From positions 1 to 48,882 of the forward strand of contig NZ_RQZH01000021.1 of assembly GCF_003932845.1 (NCBI RefSeq): a stretch of 48,882 nt of DNA, written 5' to 3'. Below the pieces are notes generated by a model. It was not told the DNA's origin. It searched no databases and was given only the letters and a program-made list of their open reading frames with translations. This document shows, one piece after another, positions 16,246-23,534 of the stretch (positions are counted from its first letter, which is position 1; each line of letters begins with the position of its first letter). The position numbers and the translations under genes were made by a program. This stretch comes from Prevotella sp. OH937_COT-195 (GTDB taxonomy: Bacteria; Bacteroidota; Bacteroidia; Bacteroidales; Bacteroidaceae).

Positions 16246-16437
16246 CTAATCGTTGCTAATTCTCAAATTCTCCATTTCGTTAGCGTCAAAGGTGTAGCCG
16301 TGTCGTGCCATAGCTTTAACCGCTGCACGTTTCGCACCTTTTTCAGTCTTATAGAACTTCCCAACCGTAAACCAATATTCGCCGTATTGTGTGGCAAACC
16401 GCTTAAAATCTCGGCTGTATGAACGAATTATTACAAT
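16246..16437 (-). CDS. Small hypothetical protein lacking an ATG start
   Basis: An open frame ends with TAG at 16246 and encodes SYSRDFKRFATQYGEYWFTV, then GKFYKTEKGAKRAAVKAMAR and HGYTFDANEME. This is a well-formed small basic protein resembling ones from Bacteroidales elements. No ATG is available at its expected beginning. ATT at 16437 would give 63 residues (VIIRSYSRDF...). The start region overlaps the divergent gene at 16419, so the 5' end may have been cut when that gene arrived, or a rare start codon is used. Coding potential seems real; expression is uncertain. Confidence 0.5.
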   Translation of the reverse strand: MVIIRSYSRDFKRFATQYGEYWFTVGKFYKTEKGAKRAAVKAMARHGYTFDANEMENLRISND

Positions 16438-16658
16438 ACCGCTACGATGTTTTAGCCTCTCTTTATTGGTCGCCTTGCACCGATAAGGAACTAAACAACC
16501 GGGATTTTTGTAAGCATCTGCCGTTATGGTACATTCATCAGATATTACAGACTTTAGAATGCGACGGGTTTATATTTGAACGCAAAGACGGCGTATATAA
16601 AGCACTAAAAGGAAAAGCACGGATAGAACTAAATAGACGTGGTTACGAAATAGACTAA
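16419..16658 (+). CDS. Small winged-helix-like protein
   Basis: A 79-residue protein begins MNELLQYRYDVLASLYWSPC. Its pattern of three helices followed by a beta hairpin (QTLECDGFIFERKDGVYKAL) and a final helix (GKARIELNRR) suits a winged-helix DNA-binding domain. It is the last rightward gene of the accessory island and ends at a bidirectional terminator. No clear promoter is seen upstream. Its first 19 bases overlap the start region of the leftward gene at 16246-16437. Confidence 0.6.
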   Translation: MNELLQYRYDVLASLYWSPCTDKELNNRDFCKHLPLWYIHQILQTLECDGFIFERKDGVYKALKGKARIELNRRGYEID

Positions 16659-16689
16659 AAGCGGCGGGTTAAGATGCCCGCCGCCTCTG
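16659..16689. terminator. Bidirectional terminator between convergent genes
   Basis: An 8-bp stem GCGGCGGG (16661-16668) with CCCGCCGC (16677-16684) lies between the winged-helix gene and terL. It is followed by UUUUAG on the minus strand and UCUGUU on the plus strand, so it works best for leftward transcripts from terL. Confidence 0.7.
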
Positions 16690-18435
16690 TTATCGCTCGT
16701 AGGTGTATAGTTGCCCCAAAGTCATAAGCACCGTAATCGTACCGTCTATTTTACGATACTGCGAAATCTTCAGCGGCTTTTTATTCTCCAACCTATCTTC
16801 ATCTATCACGCAATTAGTGAGGCAATAGACGTTAATCGGGTTGTTGTTTAGCACAATCCGGGGCGGCTCGTCGTATGCAAGCATTTCAAAGGATTCTACC
16901 GGCAAATTGAAACTGCCGTAAGTCTGGGAATATGGCAAAAGCGCGTTGCGCGCTCCGACGGTTGCCAATATGTTTACTAACTCTTGGCTCTTGTAAGCAT
17001 CGTAACCGACACGGATAATATGCAGTTTCTTTGAACGTGCTATAATATCACCTGCAATCATTCTGACATCAATCTTTTTGCCCTTGCAGAATTTCAAATA
17101 GCCTTTTTCGTTCCATACCCTGTATAGTTGTTCGTTGGGGTGTCCTTTGAGCGCACCGATAGGAAAGTAGTAATCTGTATGTGAGTAAAACCGCTTGCTT
17201 TCCGACGAGTATAGGGTGTACGATACGGCGCTAAAGTCATCGTGTACAGATAAGTCAAACGCTACGGCGCAATCAGGATGCCCCGCCGCGCTGTCTATGT
17301 CGAAATCGCCGCAAAGTTCTTTCGCCTTTTCAAAGCCAAACCACGTTTTAACATCGTTCACCGTGAAGATGTTTAGCAACTTGGTACGAAACGCCAACAT
17401 ATCTTCGACTGACAATAAAGCATCTTGGTAAGCCATTTCGTAGTAGTCGGCTTGCACCGTTATGCCTAAATGGGGTTGCACCTTTGACCACGTTACCGGG
17501 TCGCTTTCTTCATCGTCCACATCAGGCATAAACAAATCGGCAAACATCGTATCGTTTTCAAGCTCGCCGCGTAGTACCTTTTTTGCGCCCTCTATCTCAT
17601 TGTAACACGGCCCGTCTATCACATCACTTGCCGTTGTGATAATCACCGTTAGCGGCTCTTTGCGTGGTCCCATTGAGGTAGTAAGTACGCTTTTCAGGTC
17701 TGCACCGTTCTTGTTGGCGGTGTTTCGTGCCTGTGCGTACTCGTCCAATATCGCCAACGATGCAAACAAACCATCTTTCGTTTTTGCGTTGGCTGTTAAG
17801 CATTGTATCAGGCTGTCGCGCCCTCTGTCCTTAAACGTAACCAATTCGCGGTTAATCCTGAAATGCTTTTGGCTGGGGTCTAAATCAAACATTATTGCCC
17901 GTACTTCATTAAAGCACTTTTTCGCCTGGTCGTATGAGTTCGCACCTACATACGCTTCGGCGTTGTTATCGCCAAACAACAAATCATCTACCGCCAAAAA
18001 TGCCGCCCACGTTGTTTTACTGAATTTACGCGGTACGAATATGTACGCCGTGCGTATGAGCCGCCGCCCATCGGGTCGAGCAAAGCCGAATATATGCGCC
18101 ATCTGGAACACTTGCACCCGCGTAAGTTTGTAGCGCTGTCGCCCTGTCGTACCGCTGAACTTCAACCGCTCATAAAGTTTAATTTTCCGTTGCACTCGCT
18201 TAGGTCGCCATTCCCATCTGTCGAGTAACCTGAAAAAGCGGAGTATCTTCAATAACTCGTTTACGTTGTGGCAGTCAGGGTTGTCTATCACACTAAACAC
18301 GTAATCCGCTATGCGTTTATCCGTATCAATAAGCGCATAGCGGTATTGGTTGGCGTATGTTTCTCGCCCGGCTTGCAGTTCTGCCACAGCGTCTGCTTTA
18401 ATCTGCCTCTCCCTGATTTTCTCTTCTTCTGTCAT
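16690..18435 (-). CDS. terL: Terminase large subunit
   Basis: A 581-residue DNA-packaging motor. The ATPase domain shows an adapted Walker A (VPRKFSKTTW, residues 134-143) and Walker B (LAILDEYAQA, about 227-236), with a coupling ITTAS motif near 266-270. The C-terminal RNase H-fold nuclease begins with CAVAFDLSVHDDFSAV (about 389-404) and continues with VGYDAYKSQ. It is of the Terminase_1 type used by HK97-like siphoviruses. The N-terminal 38 bases overlap the end of the inserted methyltransferase gene. The gene ends at a bidirectional terminator, which separates it from the portal operon. Confidence 0.95.
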   Translation of the reverse strand: MTEEEKIRERQIKADAVAELQAGRETYANQYRYALIDTDKRIADYVFSVIDNPDCHNVNELLKILRFFRLLDRWEWRPKRVQRKIKLYERLKFSGTTGRQRYKLTRVQVFQMAHIFGFARPDGRRLIRTAYIFVPRKFSKTTWAAFLAVDDLLFGDNNAEAYVGANSYDQAKKCFNEVRAIMFDLDPSQKHFRINRELVTFKDRGRDSLIQCLTANAKTKDGLFASLAILDEYAQARNTANKNGADLKSVLTTSMGPRKEPLTVIITTASDVIDGPCYNEIEGAKKVLRGELENDTMFADLFMPDVDDEESDPVTWSKVQPHLGITVQADYYEMAYQDALLSVEDMLAFRTKLLNIFTVNDVKTWFGFEKAKELCGDFDIDSAAGHPDCAVAFDLSVHDDFSAVSYTLYSSESKRFYSHTDYYFPIGALKGHPNEQLYRVWNEKGYLKFCKGKKIDVRMIAGDIIARSKKLHIIRVGYDAYKSQELVNILATVGARNALLPYSQTYGSFNLPVESFEMLAYDEPPRIVLNNNPINVYCLTNCVIDEDRLENKKPLKISQYRKIDGTITVLMTLGQLYTYER

Positions 18436-19288
18436 TTTTTTCTAACTCTTTAATTATTTTCATCTCTCTTTCCGATAATACGATTTTAATTTTTTCCTCC
18501 TCAAATCCAGCCATTTCTTTTTTCTCCTTTGCCACTCGCTCCTTTGCCACTCGCTCCATAGCCTTTCGATTCGAAAATAATATCCCCCCCCCAAATAAAC
18601 TTCGCCCCGCCCGACGTAAACAATCAAGATTAGAAATCATCACGCATTCATCTTTCTTAACCCTAAATTCTGCACCCCTACTCAATAATTTACCTAATAA
18701 AGCAGAAGATGCTACGTTGGCAGGATAATCATAAGTAATTTTTTTACGGCTGTACAACTTATTTAAATCGTCAATAGACCTTCTTAGTTCCGGTGCTAAA
18801 ATAATTCGATAATTAGAAGGTAAATTTGTCACAAAAGATGTTTTAACTTTAGCGCCATTTTCATACGTAATCTGCGCGTCAGCGACGATATATGTGACAT
18901 CGGCTTTTTTAACAAACAAGGTTAGATGTGGGCCAAATAAAAAAAAGCGAATACCCTGTGATATATACCACCGCACTATTTCACTATAAATGCTAAAAGG
19001 CGGATTATCGACAACCACACAATTTTGAGGGTACAGGCAATTTTTATAGTCGCCCCCTGGGTAAAATGGTCTAACAAATTCTGCATCAATCAAATTAAAT
19101 TCCCGACGAACATAATCCTCAATAACTTTATACACGTCTGGTGGCGTGTAACAATCATCTGTAGTCTTTTTGGTCTGAAATTTTTCTACAAACCTCTCAT
19201 AATCAGAAAATATTATCTTTCTTTTTTTCGCTCCTATAGGATTTGGTATCGACTCAAAATCCTCCGAAAATAAATCTAATTGCTTCAT
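18398..19288 (-). CDS. Probable N6-adenine DNA methyltransferase, inserted between terS and terL
   Basis: A 296-residue protein with the catalytic motif DNPPFS at residues 94-99 and an upstream TTDDCYTPPDVYKVIEDYV, as in phage adenine methyltransferases (EcoRI-methylase-like layout). No FxGxG motif I is obvious. Base composition is more AT-rich than neighbours. The gene has a G9 tract coding GGG at residues 233-235, and a 15-base tandem repeat coding the doubled ERVAK. It overlaps terS by four bases and terL by 38, so it entered an already compact operon. It could protect phage DNA from restriction or mark it for packaging. A pseudo-methylase cannot be excluded. Confidence 0.7.
   Translation of the reverse strand: MKQLDLFSEDFESIPNPIGAKKRKIIFSDYERFVEKFQTKKTTDDCYTPPDVYKVIEDYVRREFNLIDAEFVRPFYPGGDYKNCLYPQNCVVVDNPPFSIYSEIVRWYISQGIRFFLFGPHLTLFVKKADVTYIVADAQITYENGAKVKTSFVTNLPSNYRIILAPELRRSIDDLNKLYSRKKITYDYPANVASSALLGKLLSRGAEFRVKKDECVMISNLDCLRRAGRSLFGGGILFSNRKAMERVAKERVAKEKKEMAGFEEEKIKIVLSEREMKIIKELEKNDRRRENQGEAD
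18524..18553. repeat. 15-bp tandem duplication in the methyltransferase gene
   Basis: CTCCTTTGCCACTCG is repeated exactly twice in a row and encodes a duplicated ERVAK/VAKER segment. In-frame copy changes would alter linker length only. Confidence 0.85.
18584..18592. repeat. G9 homopolymer in the adenine methyltransferase
   Basis: Nine consecutive C on the plus strand are nine G on the coding strand, within codons for residues 232-235. Gain or loss of one base would truncate or alter the last 60 residues. Confidence 0.85.
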
Positions 19289-20004
19289 TCTTCGCTAAAC
19301 TCCTTTAAAAAATCATTAAATGTATCATTGTCACTTTTACGCTCTTTAGCATCCGTATTCATACCCAACGCCCTTAACGCCTTTTGGCTCTGCTGCACAA
19401 AGTCCAAATATAACTTTTCCTTTGGGCTGATAGTCTTACGCTCGTTGCCCTCGCGCGAAATCTCCACGTTTACGGCTTCGTGTTCATCCGCCAACACTTC
19501 TTCGGCTAATATCTCGGTGCGCACCAACAACTGCGCCGTTATCGTTACTTGCATAGATAATTCGGCGGTGTATTTGCCTTGCTCTTTGAGTAACTTAACG
19601 ATGTAGTCTTTTTTATTCTTAATCCGCTTCGTTATCTTCACCTTTGATGTTTTCGCCGCCTCTGGTGCCGGTAACGCGGGCAAAGATGTATCGGGTTGCG
19701 CATCGGTGTTAATAGCGACTATCGGCTGTTGCTTTTCAGTCCAACCACGCTTCTTTCCTTTCGTCTTTAGGTAGAAAATCGTTGCCGTCGTATCGTTGGC
19801 GTTTATCCGTTCCATCAATTTGCTTTCCACGAAATCTATCTGTGCGTCCATTACTTCATCTACCGCGTCGGCAAACTCCTTATCGCTTTCCCGCCATCGG
19901 TAATACGTGCTGCGATTTATGCCGGTGCTTTCACACGCTACACAGATAATGCCGCCCGATGCTTTCAGGTTGTCAATAAACATTGCTTTTCTATCTTCTT
20001 TCAT
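19285..20004 (-). CDS. terS: Terminase small subunit
   Basis: A 239-residue protein with an N-terminal DNA-binding helix-turn-helix (GGIICVACESTGINRSTYYR then WRESDKEFADAVDEVMD), as in phage terminase small subunits of the phBC6A51 type. A basic Lys-rich linker (KITKRIKNKKDYIVKLLKEQ) and a helical C-terminal region (LSMQVTITAQLLVRTEILAE ... LYLDFVQQSQKALRALGM) resemble P27-type small terminases, so two small-terminase-like halves appear joined. It recognises the packaging start on phage DNA and recruits terL. It lies eight bases after the PLD-like gene and overlaps the methyltransferase by four. Confidence 0.8.
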   Translation of the reverse strand: MKEDRKAMFIDNLKASGGIICVACESTGINRSTYYRWRESDKEFADAVDEVMDAQIDFVESKLMERINANDTTATIFYLKTKGKKRGWTEKQQPIVAINTDAQPDTSLPALPAPEAAKTSKVKITKRIKNKKDYIVKLLKEQGKYTAELSMQVTITAQLLVRTEILAEEVLADEHEAVNVEISREGNERKTISPKEKLYLDFVQQSQKALRALGMNTDAKERKSDNDTFNDFLKEFSEE

Positions 20005-20012
20005 ATCTGCGC

Positions 20013-20747
20013 CTATTTTTCAAATGATTTAATGCCGTCGAAATACTCCTTATAAAAGTCGAATATCCCTTTGTCTATCGTAATGCTCCCTTGCTCCGTT
20101 CTCGGATTGGTGTTTATGTTCGCGCTGGTCTGTATGCCAAAATAGAAATTATCGGCTACATTGCAACCGGCGTAAATTTTGCTGTGGTTCTTGAATATCG
20201 CCGCCCGCCCTGCTTCGGGATGTTCGGCATAGAATTTCTTAACCATCGCCCATTCAATTTTGTAACTGCCTGGGAATATCTCACCTAAATACATATCAAG
20301 TTGCTTAATGCGCCCCGCCTCGTACCACTGTTGCACTTGCAAAATATCTTCTGCTGCCATACACCACGTTGAAAGCAACACAAAATCTAAATCGTGTTGA
20401 TTCAGTACGACTTTAAGATAAGTCAGGCTATCCACATCGCCCGCCGTTATGAAATTGTAGGTAACGCCGTTTTGCAACTGAACGTATTGCATGGCCTCTA
20501 ACATCTTAACTTCGCTAAATGCGCGTCGATACTCGTACCGTTGGGATAGTTCGGTACATTCCTTTGTACGATGGTGCGCCCGCTTCGCTCTGTCGGTTGT
20601 TTCGGCTGCGCTTTCTTCGTCGGTGTCTGCCGGCTGCTCTGTCGGCTGCTCTGTCGGCTGTTGCTGATTGCCACCGATACTGCCAAAGCCGAAACCGGCA
20701 AAGCCTCCGAAACCGCCGCCAAAATTGAAATCTCGTTTATCTTTCAT
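20013..20747 (-). CDS. PLD-like protein with FG-rich N-terminus
   Basis: A 244-residue protein. The N-terminus (residues 8-26) is Phe/Gly-rich (FGGGFGGFAGFGFGSIGG), followed by a Gln/Pro/Thr repeat (QQPTEQPTEQPA). The folded part contains KNHSKIYAG (H188, K190) and QTSANINTNPRTEQG (N210-E219), which match the half-site of phospholipase D-type nucleases (HxK then N and E). Only one such site is present, so a dimer would be needed for catalysis. It is adjacent to terS and the HNH gene. A role in DNA cleavage or end processing at packaging is plausible. Confidence 0.6.
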   Translation of the reverse strand: MKDKRDFNFGGGFGGFAGFGFGSIGGNQQQPTEQPTEQPADTDEESAAETTDRAKRAHHRTKECTELSQRYEYRRAFSEVKMLEAMQYVQLQNGVTYNFITAGDVDSLTYLKVVLNQHDLDFVLLSTWCMAAEDILQVQQWYEAGRIKQLDMYLGEIFPGSYKIEWAMVKKFYAEHPEAGRAAIFKNHSKIYAGCNVADNFYFGIQTSANINTNPRTEQGSITIDKGIFDFYKEYFDGIKSFEK

Positions 20748-20909
20748 ATCGCGTAATTTTATATACGTTGCTTTTGTTGTCTGTCAGGGTGGGGGGCTTG
20801 TTTCCGGGCAAATCCCCCAAAGCCTAAAAAATTGCTTCGCGTGTGAAGAAAGGGGTTGGGGAGGTTTAACCACCTACCCCGTCATTTCAAAAACACCCGC
20901 CCCCTCCTC

Positions 20910-21242
20910 TCACGACAAAAATTTTTTTATAAATTCTTTCCGATGTTCTGCCGCTCTACGTTTGGCGTGTGCCTTGCCACTTCGCCCTAACTCCGTGTGA
21001 GTCTTAACGTGGCAATCGTGACACAATGCTTGTAGATTGTGCGGGTCGTACATCAACGTTTCTTTTTCTCTCGCTGTCAATCCATCTTCAACCGGCTTAA
21101 CGTGGTGTACCTCTTGGCTCGGTGTTATTCTTCCCTCTGCCTGGCACCGCTCACAAATCGGGTTAGATGTCAGTTTGGCACGGCGTAGCCGTAGCCATTT
21201 GTCGGTATGTATCATTCTGATATAATCTTTGTCCTTTGCCAT
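20910..21242 (-). CDS. HNH endonuclease
   Basis: A 110-residue HNH nuclease with two zinc-type pairs (NPICERCQAEG and ALCHDCHVKTH) around the catalytic EVHHVKPVEDG and HNLQALC segments. Stand-alone HNH proteins of this size next to terS take part in packaging in HK97-like phages by supporting cleavage at the packaging site. The C-terminus is basic (RSGKAHAKRRAAEHRKEFIK). It follows the SNF2 helicase gene by 13 bases. Between it and the PLD-like gene is a 162-base gap with no confident gene. Confidence 0.92.
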   Translation of the reverse strand: MAKDKDYIRMIHTDKWLRLRRAKLTSNPICERCQAEGRITPSQEVHHVKPVEDGLTAREKETLMYDPHNLQALCHDCHVKTHTELGRSGKAHAKRRAAEHRKEFIKKFLS

Positions 21243-21255
21243 ATCCTTTACTTTC

Positions 21256-22659
21256 TTATTCGGTTGCTACTTTCATAACTGCACTATGTTTCCGTATTAG
21301 GTAGTTGAGGCTATCCAATAGGCTTTGTTGTACTCCTTTCTTGTTATCCAACGCGGCTTCGGCTCTTTCATCTACCGTGTTAGCGCAAACTAACTTATAG
21401 ACTTGCACGGGGTATTGCTGTCCCTGACGGTGCAAACGTGCGTTAGCCTGTTGGTATAACTCCAAATTCCAACCCGTGCCAAACCAAACTATGTAGTGGC
21501 CGCCTTGCTGCATATTCAACCCAAACGCCGTGCTTGCCGGGTGTGCTAATAGTACGTCAATCTTACCGGCGTTCCATTCCTTTAGTTGGCTTTCATCGGC
21601 ATAGACTTTCACGGTGTAGCCTTTCAGTTTCTTAACGATGCGGTCTATATCGTGTTTGAACTGATAGAATACTAACACACTATTGCCGTTTGCCGCTTCT
21701 ATAATTTCGGCTAATCGGTCTAACTTTTCATCGTGTACATGATGTACGTTTCTATCTTCGTCGTATATTGCACCGTTGGCGAATTGGCTTAACTTATTCA
21801 TCAATCCCGCCGCACTGTTGGCTAACACGTTTGCGGATTCTTCGGCGTGTTCGTCGGCAAATTCCAAAACCTTTTCTTTCTCAAACTTCGTGTAAGCGGC
21901 CATCGTTGTCGGTATCAGCGCCACTTTAACGGTGTGGGTCAATAGGTCGGGTAATTCCAAATAGTCTTTTGCCAGCATCGACAAACATATATCCGCAATC
22001 TTACGCCTAATAATATCCTCACAACCTTTCTTCACATCGCAACGTACTACGATGTTATTCCACTTGTGCATTTCAAAGTAGGTTTCGCGATACTGGGTTA
22101 CTGACTTTCCCAACCTCTCGCCCATATCAATACAATACATCTGCGCCCACAAGTCTATAAGTCCATTCGGCGCGGGTGTTCCTGTCAGTCCGATAACACG
22201 CTTAACGGTTGGTGTTGCCATTCGCATAGCCTTAAATCGGTTGCTCTTTGAACTCTTAAAACTCGTTAGTTCGTCAATAACCAAAACATCGAATGGTAGA
22301 TTACCGCCATAAACGCCAACAAGCCATACGAAACTATCCCTACCGATAACGTACACATCTGCTTTGGTCGCCAACGCTAATCTACGCTGCTTCTCTGTGC
22401 CCATCACCTTAACCACCCGTAGGGCTTTCAGGTGTTCCCATTTCTCGGCCTCGGTAGTCCACGTTGTTTCGGCTACTTTCTTGGGGGCTACTACCAACGT
22501 CCGGCTAACCTCTGCATCGTCCATTAGTTGCTGTATTGCTGTCAGGGTGCTAACGGTCTTACCCAATCCCATATCAAGGAAAAGCCCACAACGCGGATTA
22601 TCTATAATCCATTGCATTGCCGTTTGCTGATATTCGTAAGGTCTGTATATCATAACCAA
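21256..22659 (-). CDS. SNF2-family DNA helicase/translocase
   Basis: A 467-residue superfamily 2 ATPase. Visible motifs: GLFLDMGLGKT (Walker A, residues 31-35), TLVVAPKKVAETTW (motif Ia region), VLVIDELTSFK (motif II, DE at 129-130), GLTGTPAPNG (motif III), NSVLVFYQFKHD (motif IV), TAFGLNMQQGGHYIVWFG (motif V) and ANARLHRQGQ (motif VI). No extra domains are present, as in the short phage versions that act with VRR-NUC nucleases in replication or recombination. A second ATG at 22653 (MIYRPYEYQ) may be the real start. It lies eight bases after the VRR-NUC gene. Confidence 0.92.
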   Translation of the reverse strand: MVMIYRPYEYQQTAMQWIIDNPRCGLFLDMGLGKTVSTLTAIQQLMDDAEVSRTLVVAPKKVAETTWTTEAEKWEHLKALRVVKVMGTEKQRRLALATKADVYVIGRDSFVWLVGVYGGNLPFDVLVIDELTSFKSSKSNRFKAMRMATPTVKRVIGLTGTPAPNGLIDLWAQMYCIDMGERLGKSVTQYRETYFEMHKWNNIVVRCDVKKGCEDIIRRKIADICLSMLAKDYLELPDLLTHTVKVALIPTTMAAYTKFEKEKVLEFADEHAEESANVLANSAAGLMNKLSQFANGAIYDEDRNVHHVHDEKLDRLAEIIEAANGNSVLVFYQFKHDIDRIVKKLKGYTVKVYADESQLKEWNAGKIDVLLAHPASTAFGLNMQQGGHYIVWFGTGWNLELYQQANARLHRQGQQYPVQVYKLVCANTVDERAEAALDNKKGVQQSLLDSLNYLIRKHSAVMKVATE

Positions 22660-22667
22660 TTCAATTT

Positions 22668-23039
22668 TTAGTATATACTTTTTTTTTGTTCAAAATCGAA
22701 AGCCTCCTTGTTGTCTGCTTTGTACTTTTGCAGTTCCGTAACAAGTTCGTCAATCAGTGGCTTATTATCAATCACCCATACAACGTGTTTCAGTTGCTTT
22801 AACTCTGCTATCCTCAACTGCTGTACTTTAGTCGGTTTCTTCCCTTTGCTTTTCAGTTCCACCCACATAACGATGTTACACGGTAACACTATAAGCCTGT
22901 CCGGATAACCTACCATATTCGGGTTTGAATACTTCAAGCACGGCAAACCAATTTCTTTCATTCGCTTGCACAAATACTTTTCTATTTCCTTTTCCGATAC
23001 CTCGGCATGATGCACTATGTTTTCTACGTTCTTTTTCAT
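22668..23039 (-). CDS. VRR-NUC domain nuclease
   Basis: A 123-residue protein that is almost entirely a VRR-NUC domain of the PD-(D/E)xK fold: an N-terminal helix VSEKEIEKYLCKRMKEIG, NMVGYPDRLIVLP with the catalytic Asp, VMWVELKSKGKKP with the ExK motif, and the helix VQQLRIAELKQ. Proteins of this family cut branched DNA. Its place between a SNF2 helicase and the replication origin points to processing of replication or recombination intermediates. The start overlaps the previous small gene by four bases. Confidence 0.9.
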   Translation of the reverse strand: MKKNVENIVHHAEVSEKEIEKYLCKRMKEIGLPCLKYSNPNMVGYPDRLIVLPCNIVMWVELKSKGKKPTKVQQLRIAELKQLKHVVWVIDNKPLIDELVTELQKYKADNKEAFDFEQKKSIY

Positions 23040-23209
23040 TTTGCTTTCTTGTTTACTTCGATTACTATGTAATTGGGCTTTAGTGGCTCATGTCCTATTC
23101 TTATTTTGGCGGGTTTTCGCCGCAATATCTTAGACGCTTTGATAAAAATTTCTATCTCTGCATCGTTTGGCAAATCTTTTGTTGCTTCTATGAAATCTTG
23201 CTTTGTCAT
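23036..23209 (-). CDS. Hypothetical 57-residue protein
   Basis: A short gene missed by length filters: MTKQDFIEATKDLPNDAEIE, then IFIKASKILRRKPAKIRIGH, then EPLKPNYIVIEVNKKAK. A helix followed by strands is expected. Its stop overlaps the ATG of the VRR-NUC gene (ATGA), and it starts 20 bases left of the first origin iteron. Tight coupling makes it a real gene. Its function is not recognised. Confidence 0.7.
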   Translation of the reverse strand: MTKQDFIEATKDLPNDAEIEIFIKASKILRRKPAKIRIGHEPLKPNYIVIEVNKKAK

Positions 23210-23228
23210 ATTCTTAATTTGTTATGCC

Positions 23229-23533
23229 GGTAAACCGTAACCGCAGTAAACCGACTTTTCCTATATATGCCTATATTATACTTGCGTTTCCTGCGCGTAC
23301 GCGTTAATGCTCTTTCTATACCCGTTTTTATATATATCTATTAAACAATACATTTTTATATTATTTTTGGTTTACTTGGTTTACCTATGTTTTAACCGCC
23401 TTATTTTCAAGCCGTTATCGGTAAACCGAGCACTTCGATTTTGGTTTACCTTTGGTTTACTTCGTTTACCTCGCTAAATGTTAAAAAATGTAGTTTGGTT
23501 TACTTGGTTTACCTTTTTCCGGCTTTGGTTACC
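23229..23533. other. Iteron-rich intergenic region, probable phage replication origin
   Basis: The 325-base gap 23210-23534 has no gene. It holds at least ten copies of an 8-bp iteron GGTTTAC(C/T): 23229 and 23246 (inverted, the second missing one G), 23369, 23378, 23420 (inverted), 23443, 23454, 23463 (one mismatch), 23497, 23506, plus a shortened copy at 23527. A 17-bp pair GGTTTACTTGGTTTACC occurs exactly at 23369-23385 and 23497-23513. A very AT-rich stretch (23258-23370, with TATATAT runs) lies between the outer repeats, as a DNA unwinding element. The primase-helicase gene ends two bases beyond the array. Confidence 0.7.
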
Positions 23534-23534
23534 T

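Noticed and set aside
20748..20909. Possible small gene between the HNH and PLD-like genes
   Set aside because: One frame gives MTG, a TAG, then VVKPPQPLSSHAKQFFRLWG. The piece is short, interrupted and without clear start, so not supported.
23229..23533. CRISPR-like array
   Set aside because: The repeats are 8 bp with variable spacing and orientation, no uniform spacers, and no cas genes are present; origin iterons fit better.
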